Origin: Candidatus Latescibacterota bacterium
GTDB lineage: Bacteria > Latescibacterota > MWCZ01
NCBI GenBank assembly: GCA_022706085.1
Contig: JAKJDF010000003.1
Span: 266,594 to 330,593 of the forward strand
Length of the DNA stretch: 64,000 nt
Direction: 5' to 3'
Position numbers and translations under genes: made by a program. The notes under the pieces are model-generated. The model was given only the letters and a program-made list of their open reading frames with translations. It had not been told where the DNA came from and ran no database searches. Below, piece by piece: positions 27,357-35,577 of this stretch (position 1 is the stretch's first letter; each line of letters opens with the position of its first letter).

Positions 27357-27752
27357 ATGAACACTCACGAAGAACTGGTTGAAAAGGTTGAGACACTTGC
27401 CGAAAGGGACGGACGTTTCCGTAAAGAAGCCTATTTTTTCGTATTTGAAGCGCTCCAGTTCACAGTCAAATCCCTCAACCTGACAGGAAAACAACGGCAC
27501 GTGACGGGGCAGCAACTCGCCCTCGGGATCAAGGAATACGCGCTTGACCGGTTTGGTCCGATGACGTTGAGCGTGTTCGAGCACTGGGGTGTTCGGTCCA
27601 CACTCGATTTCGGCGAAATTGTGTTCGGCCTGGTTGAGGCCGGTCTCATGGGCAAAACCGAGGAGGATTCCATCGAGGACTTTGTGGACGTCTATGACTT
27701 CCAGAAAGCCTTTGACTGGCACAACGCAATCGGCAGAAAGCTGCGCAAATGA
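27357..27752 (+). CDS. Minf_1886 family protein
   Basis: A 131-residue protein strongly resembling the Minf_1886 family of small conserved proteins in PVC-type bacteria. Shared phrases are FVFEALQFT, HVTGQQLALGIKEYALDRFG, TVFEHWG-like FEHWGVRST, and DFGEIVFGLVEAGLM, with an acidic tail EEDSIEDF. The role is unknown. The chosen ATG at 27357 keeps only the conserved region; an upstream TTG at 27330 adds nine residues. Its stop overlaps the start of the nitrilase gene by four bases (ATGA), a sign of coupled translation. Confidence 0.88.
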   Translation: MNTHEELVEKVETLAERDGRFRKEAYFFVFEALQFTVKSLNLTGKQRHVTGQQLALGIKEYALDRFGPMTLSVFEHWGVRSTLDFGEIVFGLVEAGLMGKTEEDSIEDFVDVYDFQKAFDWHNAIGRKLRK

Positions 27753-28558
27753 CATCCGGACAACCGCAGCGCGCAGGCAGGCCCTTCGTCCTCGCAAGTT
27801 GCAGTATTCTTCCTGAGAAATGGAACAAAGAGGAAAACGCCCGAAAGATGCTCTCCTTCATGGAGAGGTCGCTGCGGTGTGGCGCTGACGTCATTGCGGT
27901 GCCCGAAGGCTGCCTTGAGGGCTACGTGGTAATGGAAGCGATCGAGGCGAACCGCGGGACGGAGCTGCTGAACATCGCCGAACCGGAAGATGGTGAAATG
28001 ATCGCGCGTTTCCGAGGTTTTTGCCAGAAGCACCGTGTGCACGCGCTGGTATGTTTCTGCGAACGGGAAAGGAACGAGGCTTTCAACACCGCCCTGTGGA
28101 TCGGTCGAAACGGCGAAACAGTGGGCAAATACCGGAAGACGCATCTCAATGAAGGATACAACGCGGATCACCGTTTCAACTGTACCGGCGCCGAAATTCG
28201 TGCGTTCGATACCGAGTTCGGACGCGCGGGGGTAATGATCTGTTTTGACAGGCGAGTTCCCGAGGTTGCCAGATGTCTCGCCCTTGATGGTGCGCAGTTT
28301 ATCCTGAACCCTTCCTACGGCGTGTACAAGGGATGGAACGACTCCGTTCTTGTTGCGCGTGCGCACGAAAATCAGATTCCGGTGGTATTCGTGCATCCGA
28401 ACAAGACGTTGGCGGTCAACGAAAAAGGCGATATCACCTTCTGCCGTGAAGAAACAGATGTGATTTCTCGTCTGACGGTTACGCCGCGGACCTCTTCCTC
28501 GCTTCTCCTTTCACTCCGTCGCCCGCAGCTGTACGGGCGAATCACCTCCCTCACATAA
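27749..28558 (+). CDS. Carbon-nitrogen hydrolase (nitrilase superfamily)
   Basis: A 269-residue amidase/nitrilase-fold enzyme. The catalytic triad is visible: Glu53 (VPEGCLEG), Lys130 (YRKTHL) and Cys165 (ICFDRR). The length and motifs fit cytoplasmic members that hydrolyse N-carbamoyl or omega-amide compounds, but the substrate cannot be given. It starts inside the stop codon of the Minf_1886 gene and ends about 150 bases before the aconitase gene. Confidence 0.9.
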   Translation: MTSGQPQRAGRPFVLASCSILPEKWNKEENARKMLSFMERSLRCGADVIAVPEGCLEGYVVMEAIEANRGTELLNIAEPEDGEMIARFRGFCQKHRVHALVCFCERERNEAFNTALWIGRNGETVGKYRKTHLNEGYNADHRFNCTGAEIRAFDTEFGRAGVMICFDRRVPEVARCLALDGAQFILNPSYGVYKGWNDSVLVARAHENQIPVVFVHPNKTLAVNEKGDITFCREETDVISRLTVTPRTSSSLLLSLRRPQLYGRITSLT

Positions 28559-28596
28559 CGGGTTCGCACGGGGCTGGGTGCCGAAGTTCCCAACGG

Positions 28597-28625
28597 TGGC
28601 CCGCAGCAAACGAAATCGTTATAAT
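28597..28625 (+). promoter_or_regulatory. Possible aconitase promoter
   Basis: A perfect -10 hexamer TATAAT lies at 28620-28625 in the 150-base gap after the nitrilase gene. The -35 at the right distance (28597-28602, TGGCCC) is weak. Downstream, a GCCGC/GCGGC-type stem lies in the leader. Confidence 0.4.
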
Positions 28626-28708
28626 CTCTTATGCCGTCTGCGCCGCAGATGCGGCGCTTTCCGACGGGGGTGCGCAACAGCCAGAAAACAGTTCGGAGGT
28701 AACATTCA

Positions 28709-30634
28709 ATGGCGGGCAAAAGCATCTGCCACAAAATCATCGAGCAGCACCTTGTCGCGGGTAAGGTAATCCCGGGAACTGAGATTGGAATCCGAATAGA
28801 TCAGACGCTCACGCAGGACGCAACCGGAACCATGGCCTACCTGCAATTCGAAGCTATGGGAATACCCAGGACAAGAGCCGGCCTATCCGTTAGCTACGTT
28901 GACCACAACATGCTGCAGGACGGCTTTGAAAACGCTGACGACCACCGGTACTTGCAGTCCGTGGCCCGCAAATTCGGCGTGTATTTCAGTCGTCCCGGGA
29001 ACGGCATCTGCCATCAGGTGCACAGGGAACGGTTTGGTGTTCCCGGACAGACGCTCCTGGGAAGCGACAGCCATACCCCGACCGGCGGCGGCATGGGCAT
29101 GCTGGCGATGGGGGCCGGAGGATTGGACGTCGCGGTCGCCATGGCAGGGCACCCGTATTACTTCCCGTGCCCCAGCGTGACACTTGTTCGGCTCTCAGGG
29201 CGGTTGCGTCCGTGGGTAGGAGGAAAGGATATCATCCTCGAACTGCTTCGCCGCCTTTCGGTGAAAGGTGGCGTGGGCCGCATCATGGAATACGGCGGCC
29301 CGGGTGTGGACACGCTTCCGGTGGCTGATCGTTTCACCGTCGCGAACATGGGCGCGGAACTCGGTGCGACCACGTCCGTTTTTCCGAGCGATGAACTGAC
29401 GAGGAGATATCTCCAGGCTCAGGGCCGGCCGGAGGCATGGATTCCCATAAATGCGGACCCGGACGCAACGTACGAGGCTGTCGTTGAGATCGATCTGGAT
29501 GAGTTGGAACCCATGATTGCCAGGCCACACAGCCCTGATAACGTTGCTCCCGTACGCGATCTTGAGGGGACGCCCGTTCAGCAGGTTTGCATCGGCAGTT
29601 GCACCAACTCCTCGTACCATGATCTCCGAATAGCTGCCGCGATGCTTCGCGGGAGGACAGTAAGCCCGGCTGTTTCATTGACAGTAACGCCCGGTTCCAG
29701 GCAGGTCTTGGAAATGATAGCCCGTAACGGCTCGCTCGCGGACCTGATTTCGGCTGGAGCCCGCGTGCTGGAAGCCGCCTGCGGTCCGTGCATCGGAAAC
29801 GGACAGGCTCCCCCCTCTGGAGCGAACAGCGTGCGGAGCTTCAACAGGAATTTCGAAGGGCGTTCGGGCACGCGCGACGCAGGGGTATTTTTGGCCAGCC
29901 CGGAAACGTGCGTCGCATGCGCCATCACCGGCGTCATTTCGGACCCGCGGGATCTCGGAATTGAATACCCCGAGATTCCCGAACCAGAAAGCTATTCCCG
30001 GAATGACAGCATGGTTATACCGCCTCCGGCCACACCGGAAGAAGTTGCTGTTTCACGGGGGCCGAACATCGTGTCCCTCGGTTCGTTTGAAGCGATGGCA
30101 GATTCCCTTCGAGGGCGCGTTCTGATCAGAGTCGGGGACAACATAACAACGGACCACATAATGCCGGCGGGAAGATGGCTGAAGTACCGTTCCAACGTCC
30201 CAAGGTACTCCGAAGCGACCTTCAACCTGATAGATCCGGACTTTCCGAAACGTTCCAGGGAATGGGGCGGGGGACTCATCGTTGCGGGTGAGAACTATGG
30301 TCAGGGGTCGAGCCGCGAACATGCGGCGCTGGTGCCTCGCTGGATGGGTGTGAAGGCAGTAATTGCGAAGTCGTTTGCACGGATCCACGAGGCGAATCTC
30401 GTCAATTTTGGTATTCTCCCTCTGGTGTTCGCGAATCCTGACGAGTACGACCGGGTCCAGCAAGGCGACACGATAGAGATTTCGCACGCGCGCCAGGCGG
30501 TCGAAAATGGGTTGAACGTCGTCGAAGCGACGAATCTCACGCAGGGTGTGAAATTCGGGGTGAAGCCTAATCTCACGGAGCGAGGCCGGAAAGTGGTTCT
30601 CGCAGGCGGCATGCTGAACTACGTTCGCAGTTAG
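28709..30634 (+). CDS. Aconitate hydratase, short bacterial type
   Basis: A 641-residue aconitase interconverting citrate and isocitrate in the cytoplasm. The three [4Fe-4S] cysteines are Cys298 (SCTNSS), Cys358 and Cys361 (ACGPCIG). Substrate-binding segments GSDSHTPTGGGMG, GDNITTDHI and NYGQGSSREHAA are intact, with the swivel domain at the C-terminus. The length is well short of the 890-residue AcnA type and matches the compact bacterial group. GGAGG precedes the ATG. The endonuclease IV gene follows nine bases later. Confidence 0.95.
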   Translation: MAGKSICHKIIEQHLVAGKVIPGTEIGIRIDQTLTQDATGTMAYLQFEAMGIPRTRAGLSVSYVDHNMLQDGFENADDHRYLQSVARKFGVYFSRPGNGICHQVHRERFGVPGQTLLGSDSHTPTGGGMGMLAMGAGGLDVAVAMAGHPYYFPCPSVTLVRLSGRLRPWVGGKDIILELLRRLSVKGGVGRIMEYGGPGVDTLPVADRFTVANMGAELGATTSVFPSDELTRRYLQAQGRPEAWIPINADPDATYEAVVEIDLDELEPMIARPHSPDNVAPVRDLEGTPVQQVCIGSCTNSSYHDLRIAAAMLRGRTVSPAVSLTVTPGSRQVLEMIARNGSLADLISAGARVLEAACGPCIGNGQAPPSGANSVRSFNRNFEGRSGTRDAGVFLASPETCVACAITGVISDPRDLGIEYPEIPEPESYSRNDSMVIPPPATPEEVAVSRGPNIVSLGSFEAMADSLRGRVLIRVGDNITTDHIMPAGRWLKYRSNVPRYSEATFNLIDPDFPKRSREWGGGLIVAGENYGQGSSREHAALVPRWMGVKAVIAKSFARIHEANLVNFGILPLVFANPDEYDRVQQGDTIEISHARQAVENGLNVVEATNLTQGVKFGVKPNLTERGRKVVLAGGMLNYVRS

Positions 30635-30643
30635 GAGCCATCC

Positions 30644-31519
30644 TTGGAGAACTCGCCGGGTGAGAATCAGTTACTCGTCGGTGCTCATATGTCCACCGAG
30701 GGAGGGTTATTCCGTGCGGTTGAGCGTGGCGCACAGATAGGGTGCACCGCAATTCAGCTGTTCACAAGGAATCCGAGCCAGTGGTTTTCTCCTCCCCTTT
30801 CAGAAAAAGACGTGGCAGAGTTCAGGGGCGCGGTTTCCCGGACGAAAATGGCTTCCGTAGTAGCGCACGATTCCTATCTCATCAACCTGGCGAGTCCTGA
30901 CGCGCCATTGAGAAAGCGGTCAATTTCCGCGATGCTCGACGAACTGGACCGCGCATCAGCACTGGGTATCCCGCTCCTTGTGACCCATCTTGGGGCGCAC
31001 ACCGGGCAGGGAGAGGAAAACGGACTGCAGACGCTCGTAGACAGCCTGGACGAGGTGATTGATGCGCGGCCGGATGCTCCCGTTTCCGTGTGCCTTGAGA
31101 CCACTGCCGGTCAGGGAACTTCCCTCGGATGGGCGTTTGAACAAATCGCATGGGTTCTGTCAAAATTGTCGGCACCGGGGCGGTTTCGAACCTGTTTTGA
31201 TACCTGCCACGTGTTTGCTGCGGGGTACGACCTTGTAACGCGCGACGCGTACGAAAAAACGTGGCGAGAGTTTGATAACGTCGTGGGAATTGGGTATCTT
31301 GCAGTAATGCATCTGAATGATGCGAAAAAAGAGCTTGGCAGTCGTGTAGATCGGCATGCGCATATCGGAAAAGGCGAAATTGGCGAAGGGGCGTTTCGCC
31401 GGATAATGCAGGACCCGGAGTTGGGGGGCATTCCAAAAATATTGGAAACTCCTGAATCAGAAACGATGCACGCCATTAATCTGAGCGTTTTGCGAGAACT
31501 CGCGGCACGTTCGAGCTGA
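30644..31519 (+). CDS. nfo: Endonuclease IV (AP endonuclease)
   Basis: A 291-residue AP endonuclease of the xylose-isomerase-like TIM-barrel family, working in base-excision repair. Motifs are GAHMSTEGGL near the start, FTRNPSQW, VVAHDSYLINLAS, the zinc ligands in THLGAHTG, CLETTAGQG, FDTCHVFAAGYD, MHLNDAKKELGSRVDRHAHIGKG-type and LETPES near the end. The TTG start follows TTAGGAG in the stop region of the aconitase gene, so the two genes are coupled. Confidence 0.95.
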   Translation: MENSPGENQLLVGAHMSTEGGLFRAVERGAQIGCTAIQLFTRNPSQWFSPPLSEKDVAEFRGAVSRTKMASVVAHDSYLINLASPDAPLRKRSISAMLDELDRASALGIPLLVTHLGAHTGQGEENGLQTLVDSLDEVIDARPDAPVSVCLETTAGQGTSLGWAFEQIAWVLSKLSAPGRFRTCFDTCHVFAAGYDLVTRDAYEKTWREFDNVVGIGYLAVMHLNDAKKELGSRVDRHAHIGKGEIGEGAFRRIMQDPELGGIPKILETPESETMHAINLSVLRELAARSS

Positions 31520-31565
31520 CCCTCGCGATGTCGGAGGGTTTCAGCCTGCAAGGAGGAAAGCGACG

Positions 31566-32405
31566 ATGGATGGGGCTTCAAAAGGAATGACGCACCTTGG
31601 CCGAGGTATCGTTCTCGCTCTTTTTGCCACGTGCGTCGGCGTGGGAGGTTGCAGCAGGCGTGGCAGCGGGGAATCCGAGAGTTCCGATCTTTCAAAACAA
31701 ATTGTTGGTACGTGGTTCGCTTACAGAGACAACGTCATCGAGAATATGTGGACATTCCGGGAAGACGGAACTTGCGTGAATGACGGCTGGCCCGGCGACG
31801 TCCAGGCCCCACCGTATCACCTTGAAGGCACATATTCAGTCGAGGCGGCGAAGATTACCGTCATTCTCAAACTCGAGGAAGGTTTGAAGGATACGGTGAT
31901 TCTCTCCGACCCCGACATAACAAACGACCGTCTTGTATACTCCGCGGGTGGAATTCCTGTCGCCTTTTTGCGAGAGAGAACCGCGGCGGCTGCGGAATCC
32001 GCGCCAACGGCGGAGGAAGGGGCTCCTGTTGCCGCCCTGGCAGACTCGATTATCGGGGGATGGGTCGCTTTTCTTGGAGGAATACCGGCGAACACGTGGC
32101 AGTTCAACCAGGATGGGACGTTTGTAAACGAAGGATGGACACAGCTTTCGCCGGGCTCGGTTATCCTGAAACGCACCTACCAGGTTTCGGGCAAGTTCGC
32201 CGTAACCGGATCGCGGGTTCTCCTGACCAACGAACGCATCGTCCATTTTGGCACCGGGCCGCAGGGTGAGAACTCCGAAGTTGCCGTTTCGCAGAATATC
32301 GTCCTCTATGACGTGGCGGTATCACGCGGACGACTGGTGTACACGAACGAAGGGGGGCTCCCCGTCGCATTCCGTCGCGGATACGTAACGCCGACCGAGT
32401 GGTAA
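31566..32405 (+). CDS. Lipoprotein with two lipocalin-like repeats
   Basis: A 279-residue lipoprotein (signal peptide ending at Cys29, VGVGGC). It holds two copies of one domain, about 45-140 and 165-272. Each copy opens with a glycine-aspartate box, IVGTWFAYRDN and IIGGWVAFLGG, and a W-F-x-x-D-G-T strand (MWTFREDGT, TWQFNQDGT). Each closes with an R-LVY-x5-G-PVAF strand. Such repeats are typical of lipocalin-like DUF domains; the ligand is unknown. AAGGAGG precedes the ATG. An Ala/Glu/Pro-rich linker joins the two copies. Confidence 0.75.
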   Translation: MDGASKGMTHLGRGIVLALFATCVGVGGCSRRGSGESESSDLSKQIVGTWFAYRDNVIENMWTFREDGTCVNDGWPGDVQAPPYHLEGTYSVEAAKITVILKLEEGLKDTVILSDPDITNDRLVYSAGGIPVAFLRERTAAAAESAPTAEEGAPVAALADSIIGGWVAFLGGIPANTWQFNQDGTFVNEGWTQLSPGSVILKRTYQVSGKFAVTGSRVLLTNERIVHFGTGPQGENSEVAVSQNIVLYDVAVSRGRLVYTNEGGLPVAFRRGYVTPTEW

Positions 32406-32484
32406 GCGAGGGTTTCCCTTTCCGGCATCGGCGAGGACGTCCCCATCAGCGACGCCGCACGCTGTTCCCCGTCAGGGGGCTCTC

Positions 32485-35400
32485 TTGAAAATGCCTGACC
32501 CCGGCAAAACTCTGCGGAATGTCCTGCTCGGGGTTTTCCCGGAGCTCTCCCCGGATAGCTGCACGGAGTTGTTCCTGCGGCATTTCCCGCCGCCTCAAGA
32601 ACGCGTCTCGCGGGCAATTGAGATTTTCGCCCAGTTACTTCCTCGGCAGATCGTGCGCCTCCTGGTGGAAACCTGCGCGGCGTCCCCCGATCCTGGCGCC
32701 GCAATTTCCTGTCTGTCTGAACTTGTTCAAGCGACACCTTCCGCGTTCCGCGGTATTGCCTTGGAACAAGCGCGAAGGCTTGCCTTGTTCCTTTCAGGCG
32801 GAGCCTTTCCGAGGGAACGCATTCTGAGACACGCAGGGCGAGTCTTCTGGTTGGTTGATGAATCGGGACGAATGTTTTCCCGGACCGAACTTGAAAAAGA
32901 AATCGCGGAGACCCGCGAGGGAGACGCCGGGTGGGACGCACTGCGTGTCTGGCACGATCTCCACCTGATGCGCATTGCCGTTGCAGATTGTGCCTGCACG
33001 TTGGATATCGCGGAGATAACGGAACAGCTTTCTCTGCTTGCCGAGGTGACGATCAACGAGGTTGCTCAGCGGCAGGCGCAGGCGCTCAGGGAGCGGTACG
33101 GAAATCCGCTCCAGCAGGACGGCGCAGACGCGGAATGGTGTGTGATCGGCTTGGGCAAGTTGGGGGGAAGTGAACTCAACTTCCGTTCAGATGTGGATGT
33201 CATGTTCGTGTACTCAGCGGACGGATACTCGACGGGAGGAGCTTCCGGCGCAGTACCGGTGGCTCAATGGTACAACCGGTGGGCGGAAGGAGTGTTGAGT
33301 GTCCTTACCGAAGTGAGCTCGACGGGGTTGCTGTACCGCGTCGATACGCGTCTCCGTCCAGATGGGCAGTCTGGTGCGTTGGTGCGCAGCATTGCCTCGT
33401 ATGTCCATTATTACGAGCAAAGGGGCGAGGTCTGGGAAAGGCAGATGCTCGTAAAAGCACGCCCCGTTGCAGGCTCAGTTCGGATGGGGCAAGAATTGCT
33501 CGATTTTCTGGAATCCTTCATTTACCCGCGAAGCCTCGTCACAAGTCCACGGGAGGAAATCCACAGAGTCAAGAACCGAATTCTGCAGCACCTTGAAGCG
33601 AAAACAGCCAGTTCAAACCCGGCGAATGCGGAGCGGAACCTCAAACTGGGCCGGGGCGGGTTGCGAGACATCGAATTCGTGGTTCAGTGCCTTCAGCTGG
33701 TCGTAGGGGGCAGCGACAAAGCCGTACGGGAGCGGAACACGCTCGCGGCGATCCGGAAACTCCACCAGCGTGGTGTGCTCAGTGACAATGAGCAAAAAGC
33801 GCTTGATGAGGCATACCGGCTCTTTCGGCGCACGGAACATCGTCTTCAGATGGCGACGGGGCAGCCCTCATTCGTCCTTCCTTCAGAACATGATGAGCTA
33901 TCACTTCTGGCGCGGAGAATGGGTTACTCTGATCCAAGGGCGTTGACGGCGGACGTGGAAGCAGCGAGGAAAGCCGTCATATCCGTGTATGACAGCGTTC
34001 TGGGTCCACCGGAGACCGGCACGGAAATCGGCCAAATTTTGAGTCTCCCCGCAGGCGATTCCGAAGCTATCTCCAAATTGGCGGGTTGCGGTTTTCGCAA
34101 CCCCGAGGCGGCGCACCGGAATCTGCTCCACCTTGCGTTCGGTCATGGCGATATGGTTCCCGTTTCAGCGCCTTCCCAGCCCGTGCTCCGGCTGGTGCCC
34201 CGCCTGATGGATGAACTCCGTGTGAGCGCAAACCCCGACCGCGGGCTCAACAACGTGGAGAGGATGCTCAGAGCATTTGGGGCCGTAGACAGCTTCGCCG
34301 ACCTTCTGTCGTCGCACAACGCATTCCTTAACCTGCTCGTTACGATCGCGGCGCGCAGCGAAGCTCTCACTGAGACGATCTCCAGGGATCCCGGTCTCGT
34401 GGATTGGATGCTGTATTCTGGCGTCCTTTTTGCTGAAAGGCACCCCGAAGACGTCGACCTTGAATCCCGGGCCGCCGTTGCGGGTCTGCCGTCCACTGAA
34501 TTGCGAACTGCAGCACTCCATTCGTTTCGAAAGCGGGAGAACCTGCGTGTGGGAGTCCGCTTCCTCCTGAGCCTCGCGAACGAGGAGGAAACGTCGGAGC
34601 AACTTACCGCCATCGCGGAATCAGTGGTGAAGCGGGTCGTCTCTATCGCAGCCAGATCACTGGCGGGGGCATATGCAGACAATCCTTCCTACCAGTGGGC
34701 AATCATCGGCTTGGGCAAACTGGGCGGACGCGAAATGAACTTCGGGAGCGATCTCGACATTTTCTTCATACACTCCGAGGATCAAGGCGAAAGCCAATGT
34801 GTGGACTATGTTACTTCGCTCGCACAGGAGGTTCTCCGGTTACTGAGCGAAAGCACGGAATATGGGATTCTCTACGAAGTTGACACCAGGCTCCGTCCGG
34901 AAGGAAAACATGGCCCGTTGAGCCTTTCGATCGACGGTTTCCGCGAGTACCTTCGCAAACGTGCGGCCCAGTGGGAGCGTCAGGCACTGACCTTTTCACG
35001 GGTGATCGTTTCTGGGCCGCAGCCCCACTTTGGCGAGGTTGTCGAGGAAGCAGTCTGGAACGCGATTGCGGTCAAACCGGCGAGGGAGATTATTGAGAGC
35101 GCGCTTTCGATGCGGTTGCGCATGCAGGAGCAGGCACAGAGCAACTACGGAACGCGACAGAACATCAAAACTGGGTTCGGCGGGCTGGTGGACGCCGAGT
35201 ACATCGCGCAACTGGGAAGGATGATCGGTGGAGTACGCCTTTGGGAAGGGCGAAAAGGCAACACCACAACCACTCTCGAATGCATGCAGTCTGCAGGCCT
35301 TCTTCCGGACCGAGTTGCCCGGACGCTGATGGATGCGTACAGCGCTTTGCGGCGGATCCAGATGCATCTTCGCGTGAACGATTATCGCGCGCACAATGTT

Positions 35401-35577
35401 CTGCCGGAAGATGAAGACGCAATTCTGACCCTTGCGAGAGGGTTGGGTTTCCGGGATAGGAGTGATCTTTCGGTGCACGTTGAAAAAGTGACGGAAGACA
35501 TGCGCGGCGCATTCCTGTTGGCACTTGAGTTCCTCGCGGCCGCGAGCATGAAAGCATCCGGAGGATCGCTTGTCTGA
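32485..35577 (+). CDS. glnE: Bifunctional glutamine synthetase adenylyltransferase/deadenylylase
   Basis: A 1030-residue GlnE that adenylylates or deadenylylates glutamine synthetase in response to PII. Two nucleotidyltransferase cores are present: GLGKLGGSELNF with SDVDV (from residue 222) and GLGKLGGREMNF with SDLDI (from residue 742). Each is followed by a helical GlnD-UR_UTase-like region; the central helical part links them. The length is close to the usual 950-1000. The start is a TTG after a GGGGG run; an ATG six bases later is an alternative. Its end overlaps the amidase start. No glutamine synthetase gene is in the window. Confidence 0.95.
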   Translation: MKMPDPGKTLRNVLLGVFPELSPDSCTELFLRHFPPPQERVSRAIEIFAQLLPRQIVRLLVETCAASPDPGAAISCLSELVQATPSAFRGIALEQARRLALFLSGGAFPRERILRHAGRVFWLVDESGRMFSRTELEKEIAETREGDAGWDALRVWHDLHLMRIAVADCACTLDIAEITEQLSLLAEVTINEVAQRQAQALRERYGNPLQQDGADAEWCVIGLGKLGGSELNFRSDVDVMFVYSADGYSTGGASGAVPVAQWYNRWAEGVLSVLTEVSSTGLLYRVDTRLRPDGQSGALVRSIASYVHYYEQRGEVWERQMLVKARPVAGSVRMGQELLDFLESFIYPRSLVTSPREEIHRVKNRILQHLEAKTASSNPANAERNLKLGRGGLRDIEFVVQCLQLVVGGSDKAVRERNTLAAIRKLHQRGVLSDNEQKALDEAYRLFRRTEHRLQMATGQPSFVLPSEHDELSLLARRMGYSDPRALTADVEAARKAVISVYDSVLGPPETGTEIGQILSLPAGDSEAISKLAGCGFRNPEAAHRNLLHLAFGHGDMVPVSAPSQPVLRLVPRLMDELRVSANPDRGLNNVERMLRAFGAVDSFADLLSSHNAFLNLLVTIAARSEALTETISRDPGLVDWMLYSGVLFAERHPEDVDLESRAAVAGLPSTELRTAALHSFRKRENLRVGVRFLLSLANEEETSEQLTAIAESVVKRVVSIAARSLAGAYADNPSYQWAIIGLGKLGGREMNFGSDLDIFFIHSEDQGESQCVDYVTSLAQEVLRLLSESTEYGILYEVDTRLRPEGKHGPLSLSIDGFREYLRKRAAQWERQALTFSRVIVSGPQPHFGEVVEEAVWNAIAVKPAREIIESALSMRLRMQEQAQSNYGTRQNIKTGFGGLVDAEYIAQLGRMIGGVRLWEGRKGNTTTTLECMQSAGLLPDRVARTLMDAYSALRRIQMHLRVNDYRAHNVLPEDEDAILTLARGLGFRDRSDLSVHVEKVTEDMRGAFLLALEFLAAASMKASGGSLV

